From assembly GCA_019614645.1 (NCBI GenBank), contig JABWDB010000001.1, forward strand, positions 1,116,001 through 1,180,000: DNA of 64,000 nucleotides, given 5' to 3'. The stretch comes from Stratiolaelaps scimitus. Taxonomy: Eukaryota > Arthropoda > Arachnida > Mesostigmata > Laelapidae. The notes below the pieces were generated by a model. The model was not told the DNA's origin and did not search any database. It was given only the letters and a program-made list of their open reading frames with translations. A program made the translations under genes and the position numbers. Positions 35,950-49,624 of this stretch are shown one piece after another (position 1 is the stretch's first letter; every line of letters begins with the position of its first letter).

Positions 35950-37560
35950 CTAATATGACGTATTATTACTATTATCGTTATTATTCGATTATTACTATTC
36001 AATTCCTACCAGCAATATCACTGTTTACAGACACACGCCCTCCACTTTCTATTCCACACATATCATGAATACGTCTCACCATTCGAGTAGTCCGCCACAC
36101 ATATATAATAATATAATGTTTTCACACTTCGTTCGAGACCGTGAGTGAGAACAGGCCCGAAAAATGTGAACTAATTTGGTTCTTCATCCCATCTACTGCT
36201 ACCGCCATTACGATGCATTGAGCTTTGGATAGTTTTTGGTGGCTTTTGGTAAGACTCTAGACAGGCATCTGTGTTTGTGTCCGTCGGCTGGGACCAAGCC
36301 ACGGGACGCTCGTGGGGGGTGTAATTGTGTTCGTTTGGCAGTGCGTCCATCTCGTATGGAAGGGCAGTGGTGGCCGCGCGGGCAGGCTGCGACTTCACCG
36401 GCGGCACCCCGCCAGGAGGGACTCACCCCCCCCCCCCCCCCCGAAGGGTAGCACAACATAAACAGAGTAACATCATTAATTAGACACTAATACCTTCGGC
36501 ATCGGTTCACTCGCTTGCTGAGTCTCCGCAACCCCCGGCCCCTGCGATTGTCTGCGGCCCCCGCGAACCGAGAGTACCCCTCTGCCCCCCTCTACCCCTC
36601 CGTCTCTGCCCGATCCTCTCCCCCCGCCAGACCTAGGCACGGGCTATATACACAACACGACGTGACCGTCATTCCCGAGACTGTGTGGCAAAATTAATTT
36701 CGCCCATTAATAGCCGACTGTCGTAGGCTGCGACCCAGCTGCGAACAACACATCAGACACATCGGCCGCCGGCGGTGGGTGTTCACTCAAGCCTGTATTG
36801 ATGCTTAGAAGCGTGCCAGTAACGTTGAACACGAAGGTCGCAAGATCACCGGCTTTCGCGACTACCAGGCATCGAGTTGTGTGAGATGGCTGGCGACAAT
36901 ATCGGTGATGGGATCAAGGTCTCGCAAGGTCGAGCTTCCCACATTTCCCATAGGCAATTTTCGAGCAAAGACGGCTTAGTTTCACCCGTCCGGCTTTATA
37001 ACGGTACGCGTTGACTAATAATAATAATAATAGTAGTAGTGGTAGTAGTTGGTAAATGGTGGTATATAATTAGAAAGAACAACAATATAGGCTTGTGGTA
37101 TTATTTTATAATACAATGAATGGTTGTCATTATTATTATCATTATTATTTCATTAGGGCGTGAGGGGTATTGCATCTGCTAAGATACGTACGTGTGGTCT
37201 GGTAAATGTCATTAATGAGAACGTATCATCGTATATAGGTGACGAACATATTGAGTTTAATTTCCTATATCATTACTCAATTTGTATCACGGCAATTGGG
37301 TTACAGAGATGTCTATGCATGTAATTTTAAGATCCAAGCTTCAAGATCACCTTGATACTCTGCTTCCCACTGATACCCTATTCTCAGCCGTATATTGAAG
37401 AACATCTTAGGTAAACGAATTTACCCTATGGAAGACAGTCTACATATATTTATACTGGAAGAGAAATTCAGTTAAGAATTGTTTTTTTGTTTTCAATGCT
37501 AACAATTGTATTCTTGTGACTCGGACTCAGCCATGTGTCTATCCATTATTATAATTATAT
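35950..37560. other. No recognised gene; 18-base C run
   Basis: A run of 18 C lies at 36426-36443 inside a GC-rich patch (36290-36640) with frames open on both strands. ATA/GTA trinucleotide repeats lie at 37016-37050. No recognisable protein is seen. Confidence 0.45.
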
Positions 37561-37569
37561 AGACCAGGT

Positions 37570-37690
37570 TTGTCCTAATTCCTAGGTTCAAATCCCACCG
37601 CGGGGTCTTTCCTCTCGGCATTTTTATTGTTATGCGGATGTGTTCCGGGAAGCGTCCAATGGGATCACCAGCAAACGAATGTCTGTCTTA
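37570..37690 (+). repeat. Possible SINE with B-box
   Basis: TAGGTTCAAATCCCACCGCG is a near-consensus B-box and T-arm, and is followed by GGGGTCTTTCCTCTCGGCAT. A matching A-box upstream is not clear, since that side has turned into AT repeats. A 5'-truncated SINE is the simplest reading. Confidence 0.35.
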
Positions 37691-37699
37691 GTTGGACTG

Positions 37700-40600
37700 C
37701 ATCAAATAACAGATTCGTTATGACACTGGTACGAAACATTTGAGCAGGCCCATCACCGATTGTTCTTCAGCGAAATTTCTCTGAGCCACCTGCTTCTTCA
37801 CCCCCTGTCCAAATATAATCGAACCTTACCAAGTCGAATCGCACATGTTCGCTGATTAAGGGATGGCACAGTAGTTGATTTTTTTAATTTAACTTTGTTT
37901 AGAACACCAGCATACTTTTTTTAACAATCCACCATGTAACACACATACGAAAGATGTGTTATCTACTTCGTAAAAAGTCCTACGAATGAATGCTGATTTA
38001 AAATAGAGGGAGCTTGGACGGGTACACCCAGTTACACTGTATATCGGTACATAGATACGTACATACACACAGACACACATACACAGACTCGTGTACAAAC
38101 AGCTGAAAGGCTTTCTAACGCCATTGCTCAGGCTACTGCGTATGCTGCCGGGAGGTACGGAGGCGCTCAATGGACGCGATTGGCCGGAAGTTGGCAAAGT
38201 GGCCCTTTCCGTTTGGCCCTTGCTACCAGTGGCCTGGGGTGTGGGCCGTGGGGGGAGGTCGTCGTCCAGGGACTCAGTGTAGGCTAAACGCGAAAGCACC
38301 ACGGGGTCAAGAAGGGAACGCATAGAGAAGGAAACCAATGCGAACCCTATAGGATAACTGTGAGGCGACGACGTCGCCGGTCATCTAGAGGCAAACGGAC
38401 CAGTGCAAGGAGAACAGTAAGGGCAATGGCAGATGGTTGCCTCAAGGGCATCTGTCCACCCTTGCAGTACAAGAGAAGAAGCTTTGATTCTGCTAAAGAG
38501 GTTCAAAGGACACCACTAAGTCATACTTGTCCACCACTTCCCGGTGCTGGTAGTGGGGTGATGGAAGCGGCGGTAGAGCCGGTACTGGTAGGAGTAGCAG
38601 CAGCAGCAGCAGTAGCTGCATCAGCAACGGCACCAATAGTAGTTATGGTACTCGAACGAGCGGTCTCATTCTACCATTTGGGCAGGCGGTAGGCCATGAG
38701 GCTTCCGACTCAAAGAGTCACTGTCTCGTCCATCCAGTTGAGTGCTGGATAGTACTGCTGGATGGGGCCAGCGGCGTTCGTGGTGGCCCTCTTCTTTTCG
38801 GATCTTGTCGACGGGCGGCGACTGCGACGGTGACGGTGACCCCCGGGACGTAACATGGGGCCCACGATGTACAGAAGCGAACGAGAAGAACATGAGCAGT
38901 GCATTTACGGTGTACAATGGCTGGCGGCGGCGGCGGCGGGCGGGGAAACGCACCATGAACAACAGCCGTGACTCTTTCGTCGTCCGTTGTGGTAGACGTT
39001 GTAGTGCTAGTATTGTAGTAGCGGCGGCAGTAGTTGGGGTAGTATGTGAGCGTTTCTATGTGTGTGTGTGTGTGTGTGCGCCTGGTCTTTGAGTGTCAGT
39101 GAGTTCGTGTGTGCGTACGTATTGAGAACAGGACGGGTGAGGAGACATCCGAACGTTCTCCAAGACAAACAGTCGCCAAGAATATCCTTGCAGCGGCCAT
39201 TGGCTTGTCTCTTTCGGCCTTCTCGACAGAAAGCGCTGCAGACGCGCGGCGTAGACAATTTAAAGTCCGTTCTCCCAACGGGGAGGGAGCCGAGCCAGAG
39301 GGGATTGCACGGTGCAAGGGCCGGGAGGGCGGCCTTGGCCAGAACAGCGAAGGGTTGCGGAAGCGCAACGAAAATTTTATGTTATTTGTCTTTGTCTATG
39401 GGATTTACCCGTATGCCGCCGCAGCAGCAGCAGCGGAACTCTTTGTTGTGAGCCTTTATTCCGTCGTGAGCGCACGCTCGACACACTTATTCTCTTCCGA
39501 AGTCGAAGTGGAACTCGCCAGTGGTAATGACTGGACCGAGACACGGGGAGGGGCAGAGCAGTTGGCAAAAGTGCGAGTGGTTGACACAACAAACAACAAC
39601 GAAAAAAACCTGCCTTGAGTAAGTTGCTACTAGGATCTGCTCTGTCATATATCATATAGCTGTGTCAAGTTGTCGCGGTGCCGTCGGTGCATCGGTGCAT
39701 GTTGGGGCACGTAGCGCCGAGGGAACAATGACGCAACGGAAGTCAACATGAAGTCCGCAAAATTACGAACACGGAATGATCGGAGCTAAGCAGCCGACAA
39801 CTTCGTACTTAGCAAACACAGATTCCGCTGTGTTATGCATATCTTGGTGCCTAGTGAAACAGTACAACAGTACAACACGGTAACAACGGCAAACAGTAGA
39901 ACGTGTACGGTCAGCTCGTGTAACAGGGAAGATACACTTCAAAGAATACAGGCCAACTGAATATTACTGAACAGGTGGGTCAGTCGTTAGTTTAATAAAC
40001 TAAATAAAATAGACTTGACTCCTCTCCTCGTCGGAATAAAGATATAGACGTCTGTCCGACCACTTCGAGCTTTGGTTATCTCCAGCATAGTAATGAGTCT
40101 GAAATCACTAACATTGTCAACTTTGTCAAATCAGACATCTATCGAACATGCCTCAGCGTCCTTTATCGCAATATCGATGAGGGGGAGTGTTAGATAATAA
40201 TTTTTCTACTACCGGCATACGCCGTGTCGAATTCTCGACGACCTAAATGGGGTATTAGCCCCTTCAACAATGCAACGTAGCATACCTCTGTGTTTTCCAT
40301 CCAACATCCAACGTTTTGTCGTCGGACCGTATTTTGCTCATAGCCAGCAGGCCACAGCTTAACACACATGTCAGCTTACCTTGATTAAATTCTACCTCAC
40401 ATTTCTCAAGTTTAACCCTGTTAGCTTGAAACACCACCTAGTTCTTCGCCACGTCCCCCAGGACACCCACATCAACAGCCTTTACCGCTGCTCTCATCGT
40501 TCTCGGTTTTTTTTGTGCCTTTATCAGGCCAGCCAGTTAGGTCCCGTGCCAGCTACGAATCCCGATGAAAACGGCGGCGAGTCTTTTTCCCTAGTCAATG

Positions 40601-42140
40601 CAAGCAGCATCTTAAAATTTTAGTGCGATTTCTGATTCGGCTGTGCAGCTTTGAAGATTCCACTCGGGAAAACGAAGGTCGAAGACGCTGGGGGGTTGGA
40701 GGCCGGGAAGAACGGTGGGCGCCGGGGATCCGGCGCAGTCGATGGTTGCCGAGGCCGCGACCTGGCGAGTGACTCTCTAATTCTCTGACGCTAGTGTTGG
40801 TGGTGGTGGCGGTGCTGCTGCTGCTGCTGCTATTTTAAGGGCAAGTTCGTAGAGGGCGAAATCGAAGGATGGAATAAGGGTGTCTCACTATCCCAGTTTC
40901 CTCCTCTGTATTACTCTTCTTCCAAACCTGGTTCCGTGCTCAGATCCAGCCTGGAAGAGAAGCTTCCTTATGCATCAGGCCCGCCTCCGTCCCTGCCTCC
41001 GCTTCGAGTCCGGTGCTGCTGCTGCTACTGCTGCCAATAAATCAATTCCCATTCTACACATTCGAGTGCAGAAGCAGCAGCAGCAGCAGTAGTAGTCGTG
41101 CAAGCAGAGCAGTGCACTCGGAGACTCTCTGGTTCCATCGCCGCCGCCGCCGCCGCCACCGCCGCCACCACCACCACCACCAGCAGCACTCCGTCGAAGC
41201 AGCGGCGTCCCAGCGGAGCAGTCCCAAATCTCAGAGATCCAAACTCTGGAAGGAATTCAGGAAGTCTCTCCCGAAGAGAAATGACGCCCGCCGTAACGCC
41301 GTATCTCTCCTGCTATATCACAGTAGCATTCTCTCTCTCTCGCTCTCTCACTTCAAAAAGTCGATTCGGCAGAGCGCGAACGAGCAGACGAACAGACGAA
41401 CGGTCCCGGCTTTAGCGTCATGACACGGTGGTGTTAGCAGAGGCAGCAGACGGCGCCAAATACTCATGCTAAGACCCAGCTACACAAACTGCACATGGGC
41501 ACTTACTCGTTGACAGCCGGAGCCGGGTCATCTAATGATCATTCGTCAGTATTATTATTATTATTATCATTATTGCTACTGCTATTAACGATCACCAAGT
41601 AGAGAATATAAGCATTACAAAAATGCAAGTAACTTAAATAATAAGTCAATAAAACTTCTAGCTTTCACCTTTACTATTATTATTATTATAATTCTCCGTT
41701 AATTTTCTATCGTTGCCTCGTTTTGATATGACGCGTATTATTCACACGCAGAACTGACAAGACACGGCGTCACTTCTGTTTAATCAAACCAAATATAAGT
41801 CAAAATTTCACTTAATCTGTAGGAAGGCAATAATGTAGCATTCGACGACTCATTGCTGCTCACATTGTCCTCCACGTGCTTTACTCAAGTGATTGCACTG
41901 TACGTAACAGCGGTTCGTGGGCGGTCGTGTGTAATCACTTCCGGTAAACTGTATCACATTCTACAGGCACTTTAGCACGGCTAATCATTTATTGTGTAAT
42001 AAGAGAATGTATTCTACTTTGATCTAGAAACGGCTCCGAACGCCGTTATGTGGAACGTGGAGCAGCATGTAGCATTTGATTAAGTCACGTTCTCAAAGTG
42101 TCGGGAAAATTGTTTATATGATGCCAAATCGTATTTGTTT
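37700..42140. other. GC- and triplet-rich region, possible promoter/exon cluster
   Basis: Positions 38100-39620 and 40680-41420 are GC-rich, with CAG/GTA/CCG runs (38580-38620, 39418-39440, 40811-40830, 41065-41098, 41140-41183) and a TG run at 39060-39078. The minus strand is open at 38100-38385 (LAYTESLDDDLPPRPTPQAT) and 38690-38880 (SPSPSQSPPVDKIRKEEGHH), which could be disordered-protein exons. The plus strand at 41100-41290 (SPKSQRSKLWKEFRKSLPKR) is another candidate. Opposing strands are open together, so none is called. A 5' UTR with CpG island is equally possible. Confidence 0.4.
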
Positions 42141-42147
42141 AGCATAC

Positions 42148-42208
42148 AGCAGAAATGATTATGTCTTACTTTAGAGTGCATTTAAAGTAAGACATGCTAA
42201 TTTCTGCT
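42148..42208. repeat. Imperfect hairpin, 28-bp arms
   Basis: The arms pair with four mismatches around a loop of about 5 bases (AGCAGAAAT... with ...ATTTCTGCT). The bulged, AT-rich stem of about 60 bases is the size of a microRNA precursor, although it could equally be a decayed fold-back element. Confidence 0.7.
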
Positions 42209-42214
42209 TTATAG

Positions 42215-45200
42215 TTCGTTATATCTAGGTTTTCCGTAATGAGAGAGCAAGCGTAAGCCAAACAGCTGGTTAACGCACTCGGGCACCGATTCCCAAAGCC
42301 ACTTTTCGTACTGAAACTCTCCTTTACCATTTTTTCGAATTTATTTCACTGTATGAAGGCATTTAATTTTGAGTTGCTTTCACCTGCCTGTTTAGCATGC
42401 ACGGGTCGACACGTGTCGACCCGCAGGCGAAATATTTACTATATCAATTCCTTCAAACAGCTGCTCGCGTAGCTTTACCAAATGGGCTGATTCCTCACTA
42501 CATTCAGTGTTGACATTCAGATGCCAAATACTGTAAAGAATAGAAGGAGGAAGGTGGAGTACACTATGGAGGCGGTCATGAAAGGTTGCCTGCAAACTTC
42601 GAGTGCAAACACTTGGCGCTGTGACTGAGTCCCCGATTCGGCCGACATACGTTCAAACGAGATCGGTTCCGATCCAAATATATTAAATTCTATTATAATG
42701 AGAAAAGCGTTACAGATGCACCTCGTACGATAGTTTCCTAGAAGGTCAGTGTTCTGTAATGTGTGATCTAATGGCATCTCTGTGATTTTCGAAGGGGATT
42801 ACGGGCAACGGACCAGTTCATGTATGACTCTGCCGCGCCGAACGTACAATTCTAAATTCATCAAAGCTCAAGAGTCCGAGATGTTTGGGACGGGTCACAT
42901 TCTAGTAATTCCGATTTTATATGTAATATGTAAATTGTACAGCAAATTTCTTAAGCGTCTGAGAGCTGGATACCGGGGGGGGGGGTCAACGGTACGGGCA
43001 CTCGTTCTGAGTAGATGTCAGGGATGCGATTAACTTTCAACTGGCAAAGTATCATTGACCGGCCATTGTCAAATCGTATACCCGAGAGAGCTTGTTGGAT
43101 AGGTGGACGCAAATGGAACATTACCTCGGACGGTCCCCGTTCACTCAGGCATCTTCACTTCGACCTCGTGTCCTTGCCATTTTTAGCCTAGCTGGCCTTT
43201 TTGCACAAAGGACACCGTACACTCTATAACTCTCTTGTGACCATCACTGACTACTATCGAACAAGCAGGTGACATTACTTTGGTAACGTCGAAGGGCAAT
43301 GGTAGCCATCCGATTGGTTGAATATAGCTGACGTTGTTATTGTTGCCGAGTCGACGTCAGTCGGAGCAGAAGGCCATCCCATCGATGGGGGGCGAGAAGC
43401 CATACACGTGCGAGCAACTTCTTGAGCTGCCATACTATAAAAGTCATCATTGGACATTAAGCGGCCCTACATAATTGCCTCGGTAGATTGTGTGGGATGC
43501 GGACGATCGTGCTCTGCCTAAGGAAGGTGTTCTCCGCCGAGGAAGCAGTGTCGTTGTTGTATTGACTATATCCGAATGTACAATAGCGAGTTTCATCGCG
43601 ATTTATTCTAACAGGCGTAGTGTGAGCACGACTGCTTAGTCAATTTTGCGTTACGTGTTTCAATTGCCTTGATACGGAAATATTTCCGGAAACCAGTATG
43701 ATAGCTTTTTGTCTCATTTCTATTGAAACCCATTTTCAGTAGTATTTTAATATCACTACGTTCGTTTTCGAGCCATGTCTCGGAGCTTTTATTAAAAAGT
43801 GAACCTAGATAGTTCCTATCTAGACACGCCAGTGTCAACAACGTTTGGTGGAACAATTTGGTGATAATACACTCTTACTTTTACCCTATTTTTTTTAATC
43901 GAGAACTTAAGCATTGTAAAATTGCAGTTCCGGAAATAAACCGCAAATGTTATGTTATGGTTAGTTTGCCAGCGAGGCCGATCATTCAAGTGGGATCGTT
44001 TCATCATATACCGCATCACGTTCGACAATAGCGTAGCTGGTTCACACGTCAACAAGTATTAACGCACTTCGAGCTCGTCGGACCCGCTGGGACCCGTTTC
44101 CATCTCTGAATTCGGTGAATTCAACACGCGACACCTTCGTCCGCCAATGAGCCGAGAAACGCGCGCGATGCTGAAACTATGATTTACATCGGCCACATAG
44201 ATTGCCATAGCAGTAAGCACCACCATGCGAGCTGTAGTGCAATATGCTCTGTGTTCCGGAGCGTGAAAAACACAGAGATCGGATGCAGAGCCTCTTTCCA
44301 GCTGGAGATGACCTCTGGCTTTCTCTGCCACTCCCGATACTACTGATATCAATATCCACAATGAGAGAATACGCAAGGCAAAGAAAGGAATGCTGCAATA
44401 TTTGATCTCTCTTGTCTCTGCTCGATAGTAGATGCTGCAGCTGTATGCGTCGAGTGTTAGCGGAGGTGGGTCTGGGCGCGAGGGAGACGGGATAGCCTAC
44501 CTAATAGGAGTCTAGCTAATACCCAAATGGATGTGGACGCCATGTGGACAGGTTGAGCAGCTGTGCAAACATTGCGATATGCTCCACGCGTTCCTTGTGT
44601 CGGGATCTGTCCAAAGTCCGGGCAAAGTGGGGCGCCATGCGGGTTGGGGTCTTGCGGTAAGGGTCGCCGGGGGTATCTGGGAGCTGCCAAACTCCTCTGC
44701 GGCGTCCTTCTCATATATGTCGCCGAGGCGTATACACTTCAGTAGCGTGGCCTGTTTTCGCTTATTTAAATTTCGCAATTTAAATAATCCCACAAGAGTC
44801 AGGCATTCCGTGCTACGTTCAACGTCACTTGAGGACCACCGCTGCCGCCGCCTTTTTAGATATAATGAGTCCAAGCCAATTGGTAGATGACTATGACTTT
44901 AATGTTGCTACGGAGAAGAACGCTGTGACGAGAAGGAGAACGAGAAGCGAATAAGAGGATACAAAGAAGGATACTGCTGAAGGATACGGGTTTTTATAAC
45001 CCATAGGAGGAAAAGCACACGAACAGCTAGCCACTAACTAAACTCGTCTCGAAAGAAGCCCCCGACGGAAATCACTACGGAAGCTATTAGGTTTGTGACG
45101 TTAATAATATCATCATGTCTTGAGTACATATATATATATATATATATGTGAAAAAGGTCTGATTATTTTGATATAGATATGAACATCGGGTATTTGTAAA

Positions 45201-48200
45201 TAATTTCAGCTAAAACCCGCTTAGCTCGACAGACGTGGCTCGTCTCACAATAAGTCAAATGTCTTACAGGACAATTTCTTTAGAAATACTTTGCCGTAAT
45301 GGCTGACCAGCAAAATGTTCCCTGTTAAAGTGTTTTTTTCCTGTAACATCAACTTTTCCCCTCAAAATAGAATATATGCTACTATCTCGCTAACATCGGG
45401 GAGGCTCATTGCTTATATCTTTGAACACGTGCTACCAGTAACTCGCACATCGTTATGCCTACTCCAGCAGTGACCATTCAGACATTGAATAATATTTTCA
45501 GCTTAATAATAATAATAATAATAAAATTTTCAACCGGCAGCTTAAACTCAACTACTGTTAGAGTAATTTATAATATGACGGTTAGTAGGGATGGAAAGGC
45601 GGGCAATTTGATATTCGGATATTCCAGCCGTTGTAGATACCCGTGGTATCTTCTGTATTCAATATTCGTGAGTGCTAACGAGATATCATGCGTACGGTGC
45701 ACGCTGCTTAGGAGAACAAAAACACGTTTCTCTTTATAGAACCCCCAGGAGCCCCACTGTTCCCCCCATTCACAAAAGGCGCACGTGACATTTTACCAGA
45801 GCAATGCTCACTTCATACACGTGCACCCCTAGCAGGCGAATCGTATTTACCTCGAGTGGCCTTTTTCGCTCGCGTCAGAGGCCGATCAGTTGGTCGCTGC
45901 ATGCCGAACAAACCAGGTGGCATGGCTCAGATAGCACGTGCGTGTCGTGCCACCCTGCGTCCTGCGGTGCTATGGTGCCCGATGATCACTGACTTAACGC
46001 CTTAGCGGACGGTGTCCTCCATCACAGTGGGCTTTCAGCTCCGTTTGGTCCGCGGCGGCACCTGCCCTGCTCAATACGTCCGAACAAGCACTTGTAGTCG
46101 TCATGTTGTCGTTGTGGTCACCATCGTCGTCGTTGTCACAGCATTATTGAACATAGCTAAATCCATGCGCGTGCACGAACGGTAATAATGAACCCGACCT
46201 ATAATTGCCTGCTTCGATTTACACTCGATCTTCTCGATGAGTTTGCCTCATCAGCAGATCGCTGGCAAAAGTGACGCTGGTCAGTGATCTTCTTCTCATG
46301 CTGTGGTGGTCAGAGCGGACGATTTCAAGATACGCGCTACGCTGAGCTTCTCGTAACGTGATCTGTTACATCACTCGGTGTTATCCTTGTACACGTGGCG
46401 CTCTCTACGTTCCACGCTAATCGTACCGCACGTGTTTTCAGCGTGCCTCCTCACCTGACACGAATCAAGCCACGTTTGACACATCACTGACGCACCTCGC
46501 CGACTCTGAGCCGCTCTTATGGACAGATTGACCAACAAAGCGAGCCGGCCAACAGACCTAACAGCCGAGCCACATCGAGCGCCCCTCAGTACGCGATGAG
46601 GGAAGGGTACACGTGGAAAGGGCGGCTTCCTGAAGTTGCCCGGTAGCGGTGCAGCTATGCTGGATCCGTGGGGCTCTGACAGCGGAGGCATTTCCGAGGA
46701 GAAGGGAATACCGTGCCAAGGTGTGCCACCGTTCGAACTGACCCGCACTCGTGTATGCTCTTATAGGAAAGGGAACGACGGCTAGCCAGACGAGAAGACG
46801 CATGATGCATCTGGGAAAAGCGGAGAGCCCCTTGAAGAACGCTGGCTGGCTCCGACGGCCGTACAGCGAAACCGCGGCCCGCGGCCCCAGGTGGACCTGA
46901 AGGGAAGCCTTCGGCTAAATGGACCCCACATACGGACGATGGTGGTGGTGGTCATGCCAGCGCTGGCAGCAACCGCATCTGAACTTCGAGGCATCACCGC
47001 GATTCTACAGCTACGCAATATCGTACATCACGATACAACGACAGCATGTTGCTGTCGGGTGCTGCCAACCACCAACTCGGCCTGCCACGATGGTCGCACG
47101 TCACGGGGTAAACTGCCTCAATTAGTTCTGCCACAGGCGTAGCAGTGGGAGCGAACGCGCGAGACAAGGAGAGCGCCCGCGAGCGAGAGACAGAGAGCGC
47201 TTGCTCGGCCGCTATGGCGCACGAATGAACGAATCGATTCATTATGAGTTATGTAGCGAGGGGAAACGAACGGCTTCGACGGTAGCGGCTGCGGCCAAGC
47301 GGAACTGGGGCGTAGCAGAATGAGGTAGCAGCGTTGCTGAGGTATTCGACATCGTCACTACCCAACACACACACACACATAGACGAACAGTCGAGCAAGC
47401 CGAATATGCGGAGCATATGAACGGAGCTGAAGTCCACCGGCAGCCTGCGTCTTTCACCGCCACGCAACGAGGGGCTTGCCACCCGAGCGGCTGATGGAAC
47501 AAAAGAGGCTGCAGCGGTGTGTTCTCGCGATGTGGGCGTGCGCGCGCCGACCCTGGCGCGGCCCGAGACCACGTGCGTATGTGTGTGTGTGTGTGTGTCA
47601 ATTGCATACGCAGTCGCAGTTGTAACTGCGATGTGTGCAGGGTGAGAACGGGTGAAATTCGAGAACACAAAAATGTGTTAGCGCATTTATCATCCGTTGT
47701 TGAGTGTCGAAGCTCAACCCTGAATGACGCTGACTGATCTAGTGACGAGTTTCGTCGACATCGTCGTCGTCGTCGTCATAATATTTAGCCGGCGCTTGGG
47801 CTTGCCTCATCGAGATCGCTGCTGTTTTGCTGCGTGAAGATGCGGAACCCTTGTGATGTCGGTGATGACCAACTCCCAATCATGACACAGTGTTGTCCTG
47901 TGACCAAATATGAAAGCTGAATCTTTGCGGAGCTGCATAAACGCCACGTGAAGCGTGCGGGTACAGACCTATGGAGGCGGCTAACACGGCGGAATGGAGA
48001 GCGAAGACACACATTGCTCTCTATGTTTGTGTTGGGGCTCGTAGATGTGAATAAATGCTTAGTGATAGTATTAATAGCAATATTGTTGAAAGTTTGTATT
48101 AGTAATATTATTGATAATGGATGCATGATCTCCGTCAACGCTTGTCAAAGAGATTGTTCGAGAAACCGAAGCATGTGAAGTATTGCGCCTGATGACTCAT

Positions 48201-48285
48201 TTAATTTTGCTTAACTAGCGTTTACATAGTAAACTTATAGGACGCTTGGGCTGGATCATCTCTGACGTGTCCCAACAATGTCCAA
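42215..48285. other. No recognised gene; scattered GC-rich patches
   Basis: Minus-strand frames at 44059-44376 (105 codons) and 44512-44874 (120 codons, including CIRLGDIYEKDAAEEFGSSQ) are candidates without motifs. Plus-strand frames overlap the second. Positions 46750-47600 are GC-rich, with a TG/CA run at about 47579-47598. G-runs lie at 42978-42986, a TA run at 45128-45147 and an ATA run at 45506-45524. Confidence 0.4.
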
Positions 48286-48290
48286 CTTTT

Positions 48291-48340
48291 TGTTTTTTCC
48301 AGCTGACTCTCAGCTGTTCCCCTATGCGACAGGCCTCGCG
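48291..48340 (+). repeat. Dispersed repeat, copy 1
   Basis: CAGCTGACTCTCAGCTGTTC followed by CCCTATGCGAC recurs with four differences at 50750-50790. Each copy has T-rich DNA before it. Family unknown. Confidence 0.6.
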
Positions 48341-48349
48341 TGTAATTAA

Positions 48350-49579
48350 ACATTATTAATTTTATATTGTCTTAAGATGATCACTCTCGAGCCGCCCACG
48401 GATATAGCTGTATCTAATGCCGATCGTTGTTAACCTGATCAAATTGACGATTCGACTGAATTGCCATCATATATATAATATATATAATGCCTCTTCGTAT
48501 TGGCAATAGGCTGAAAACAGCAAGCTTATCACGAGCGGCACTGGCCTAGGTAGTGAATGCCTAGATTCAAAATCGGAAATGAGATTCTTTAGTCAGAATG
48601 TCACAGAACCCCCTCCCCGGACGCGAACCCAGGTCACGTCTAGCTGAATCTCGTATAGGTATACATACATACATTCCAGGGCTTCGTTGAAGCTTTGTCG
48701 ATCCAGCGATTTTCAACTTACTTCGTACAAACGCACAAATCTCCAGAAGCTACATAATATTTCTGTGAGTATAATAACAATATAACTAACTGTATGATAA
48801 ACGATGTCAACTGCTTGCAAATGAGCCACTCTTTAATTTTAGGTGCCTTGCCTGACTTGCTTATATTAGATTATTCAGCAGAAACATTAGAAATATTAGT
48901 CAGGTATGATAAACGGAATTGTTTACCAAACATTTTGAGGTCAGCGAGCATTCTCCCAGCGTCATAGAAAAAATGTCTGCTCTGTCCGGGACTTTAATAG
49001 TAATTTCATTTTTCAGGATGCTTCACTTCGTGTACGGAAAGGTTTTCTCTAAATGCTTTTTCCACCTGATATAAACCGACGTACTTGAAAACTCAGAGAT
49101 GTATCCAAGATTAGAACGCGAGCTGAATCGCCTCATCGATGCTGCCCGCTAAATAAAGCACTTCATTTGCCTTTGGCCAGAGAGCAGGAGGCCACTATTG
49201 TGCTGGTGCCAGCTTGTACAAACTAGATAATCGCTACGCCCAGGCAAATACCTTAGTGGAAGGCCTGAGGTCTATGCAGGATTTACCTTAAACCTCTTAA
49301 AAAAAAGATAATCGATACGCCTCGCGTCCCCCTACTCACGGATCGAACAACGGTACGCCAGTAGCGACGAAGGCTATTTCCAAATGCGAATCACATGGAA
49401 AGTAGAATTGAGCTTCCGAGTGATATCAGCGTTCGTTCCGACAAAGCCCACTCTCGAAGGAACGCACTGCTCATGTCCGCAATTCACTATATGTATATCT
49501 GTTCTCGCTAACAAGCTTTATGTTTAGGAGACACCTCCGTGGGCAACGTCTCACGAAACGCTTGTTGTTTCCCCTCATC

Positions 49580-49624
<45 letters not shown>

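Noticed and set aside
39109..39618. 169-codon plus-strand frame
   Set aside because: A GCA-repeat alanine run and a non-ATG start; two minus-strand frames are equally open.
47242..47670. Two overlapping minus-strand frames of 142 and 139 codons
   Set aside because: Two registers open over the same CA-repeat-containing, GC-rich DNA; neither has a motif.
48590..48640. B-box-like GGTTCGCGTCC on the minus strand
   Set aside because: No A-box at a suitable distance and no tail, so not called as a SINE or tRNA.
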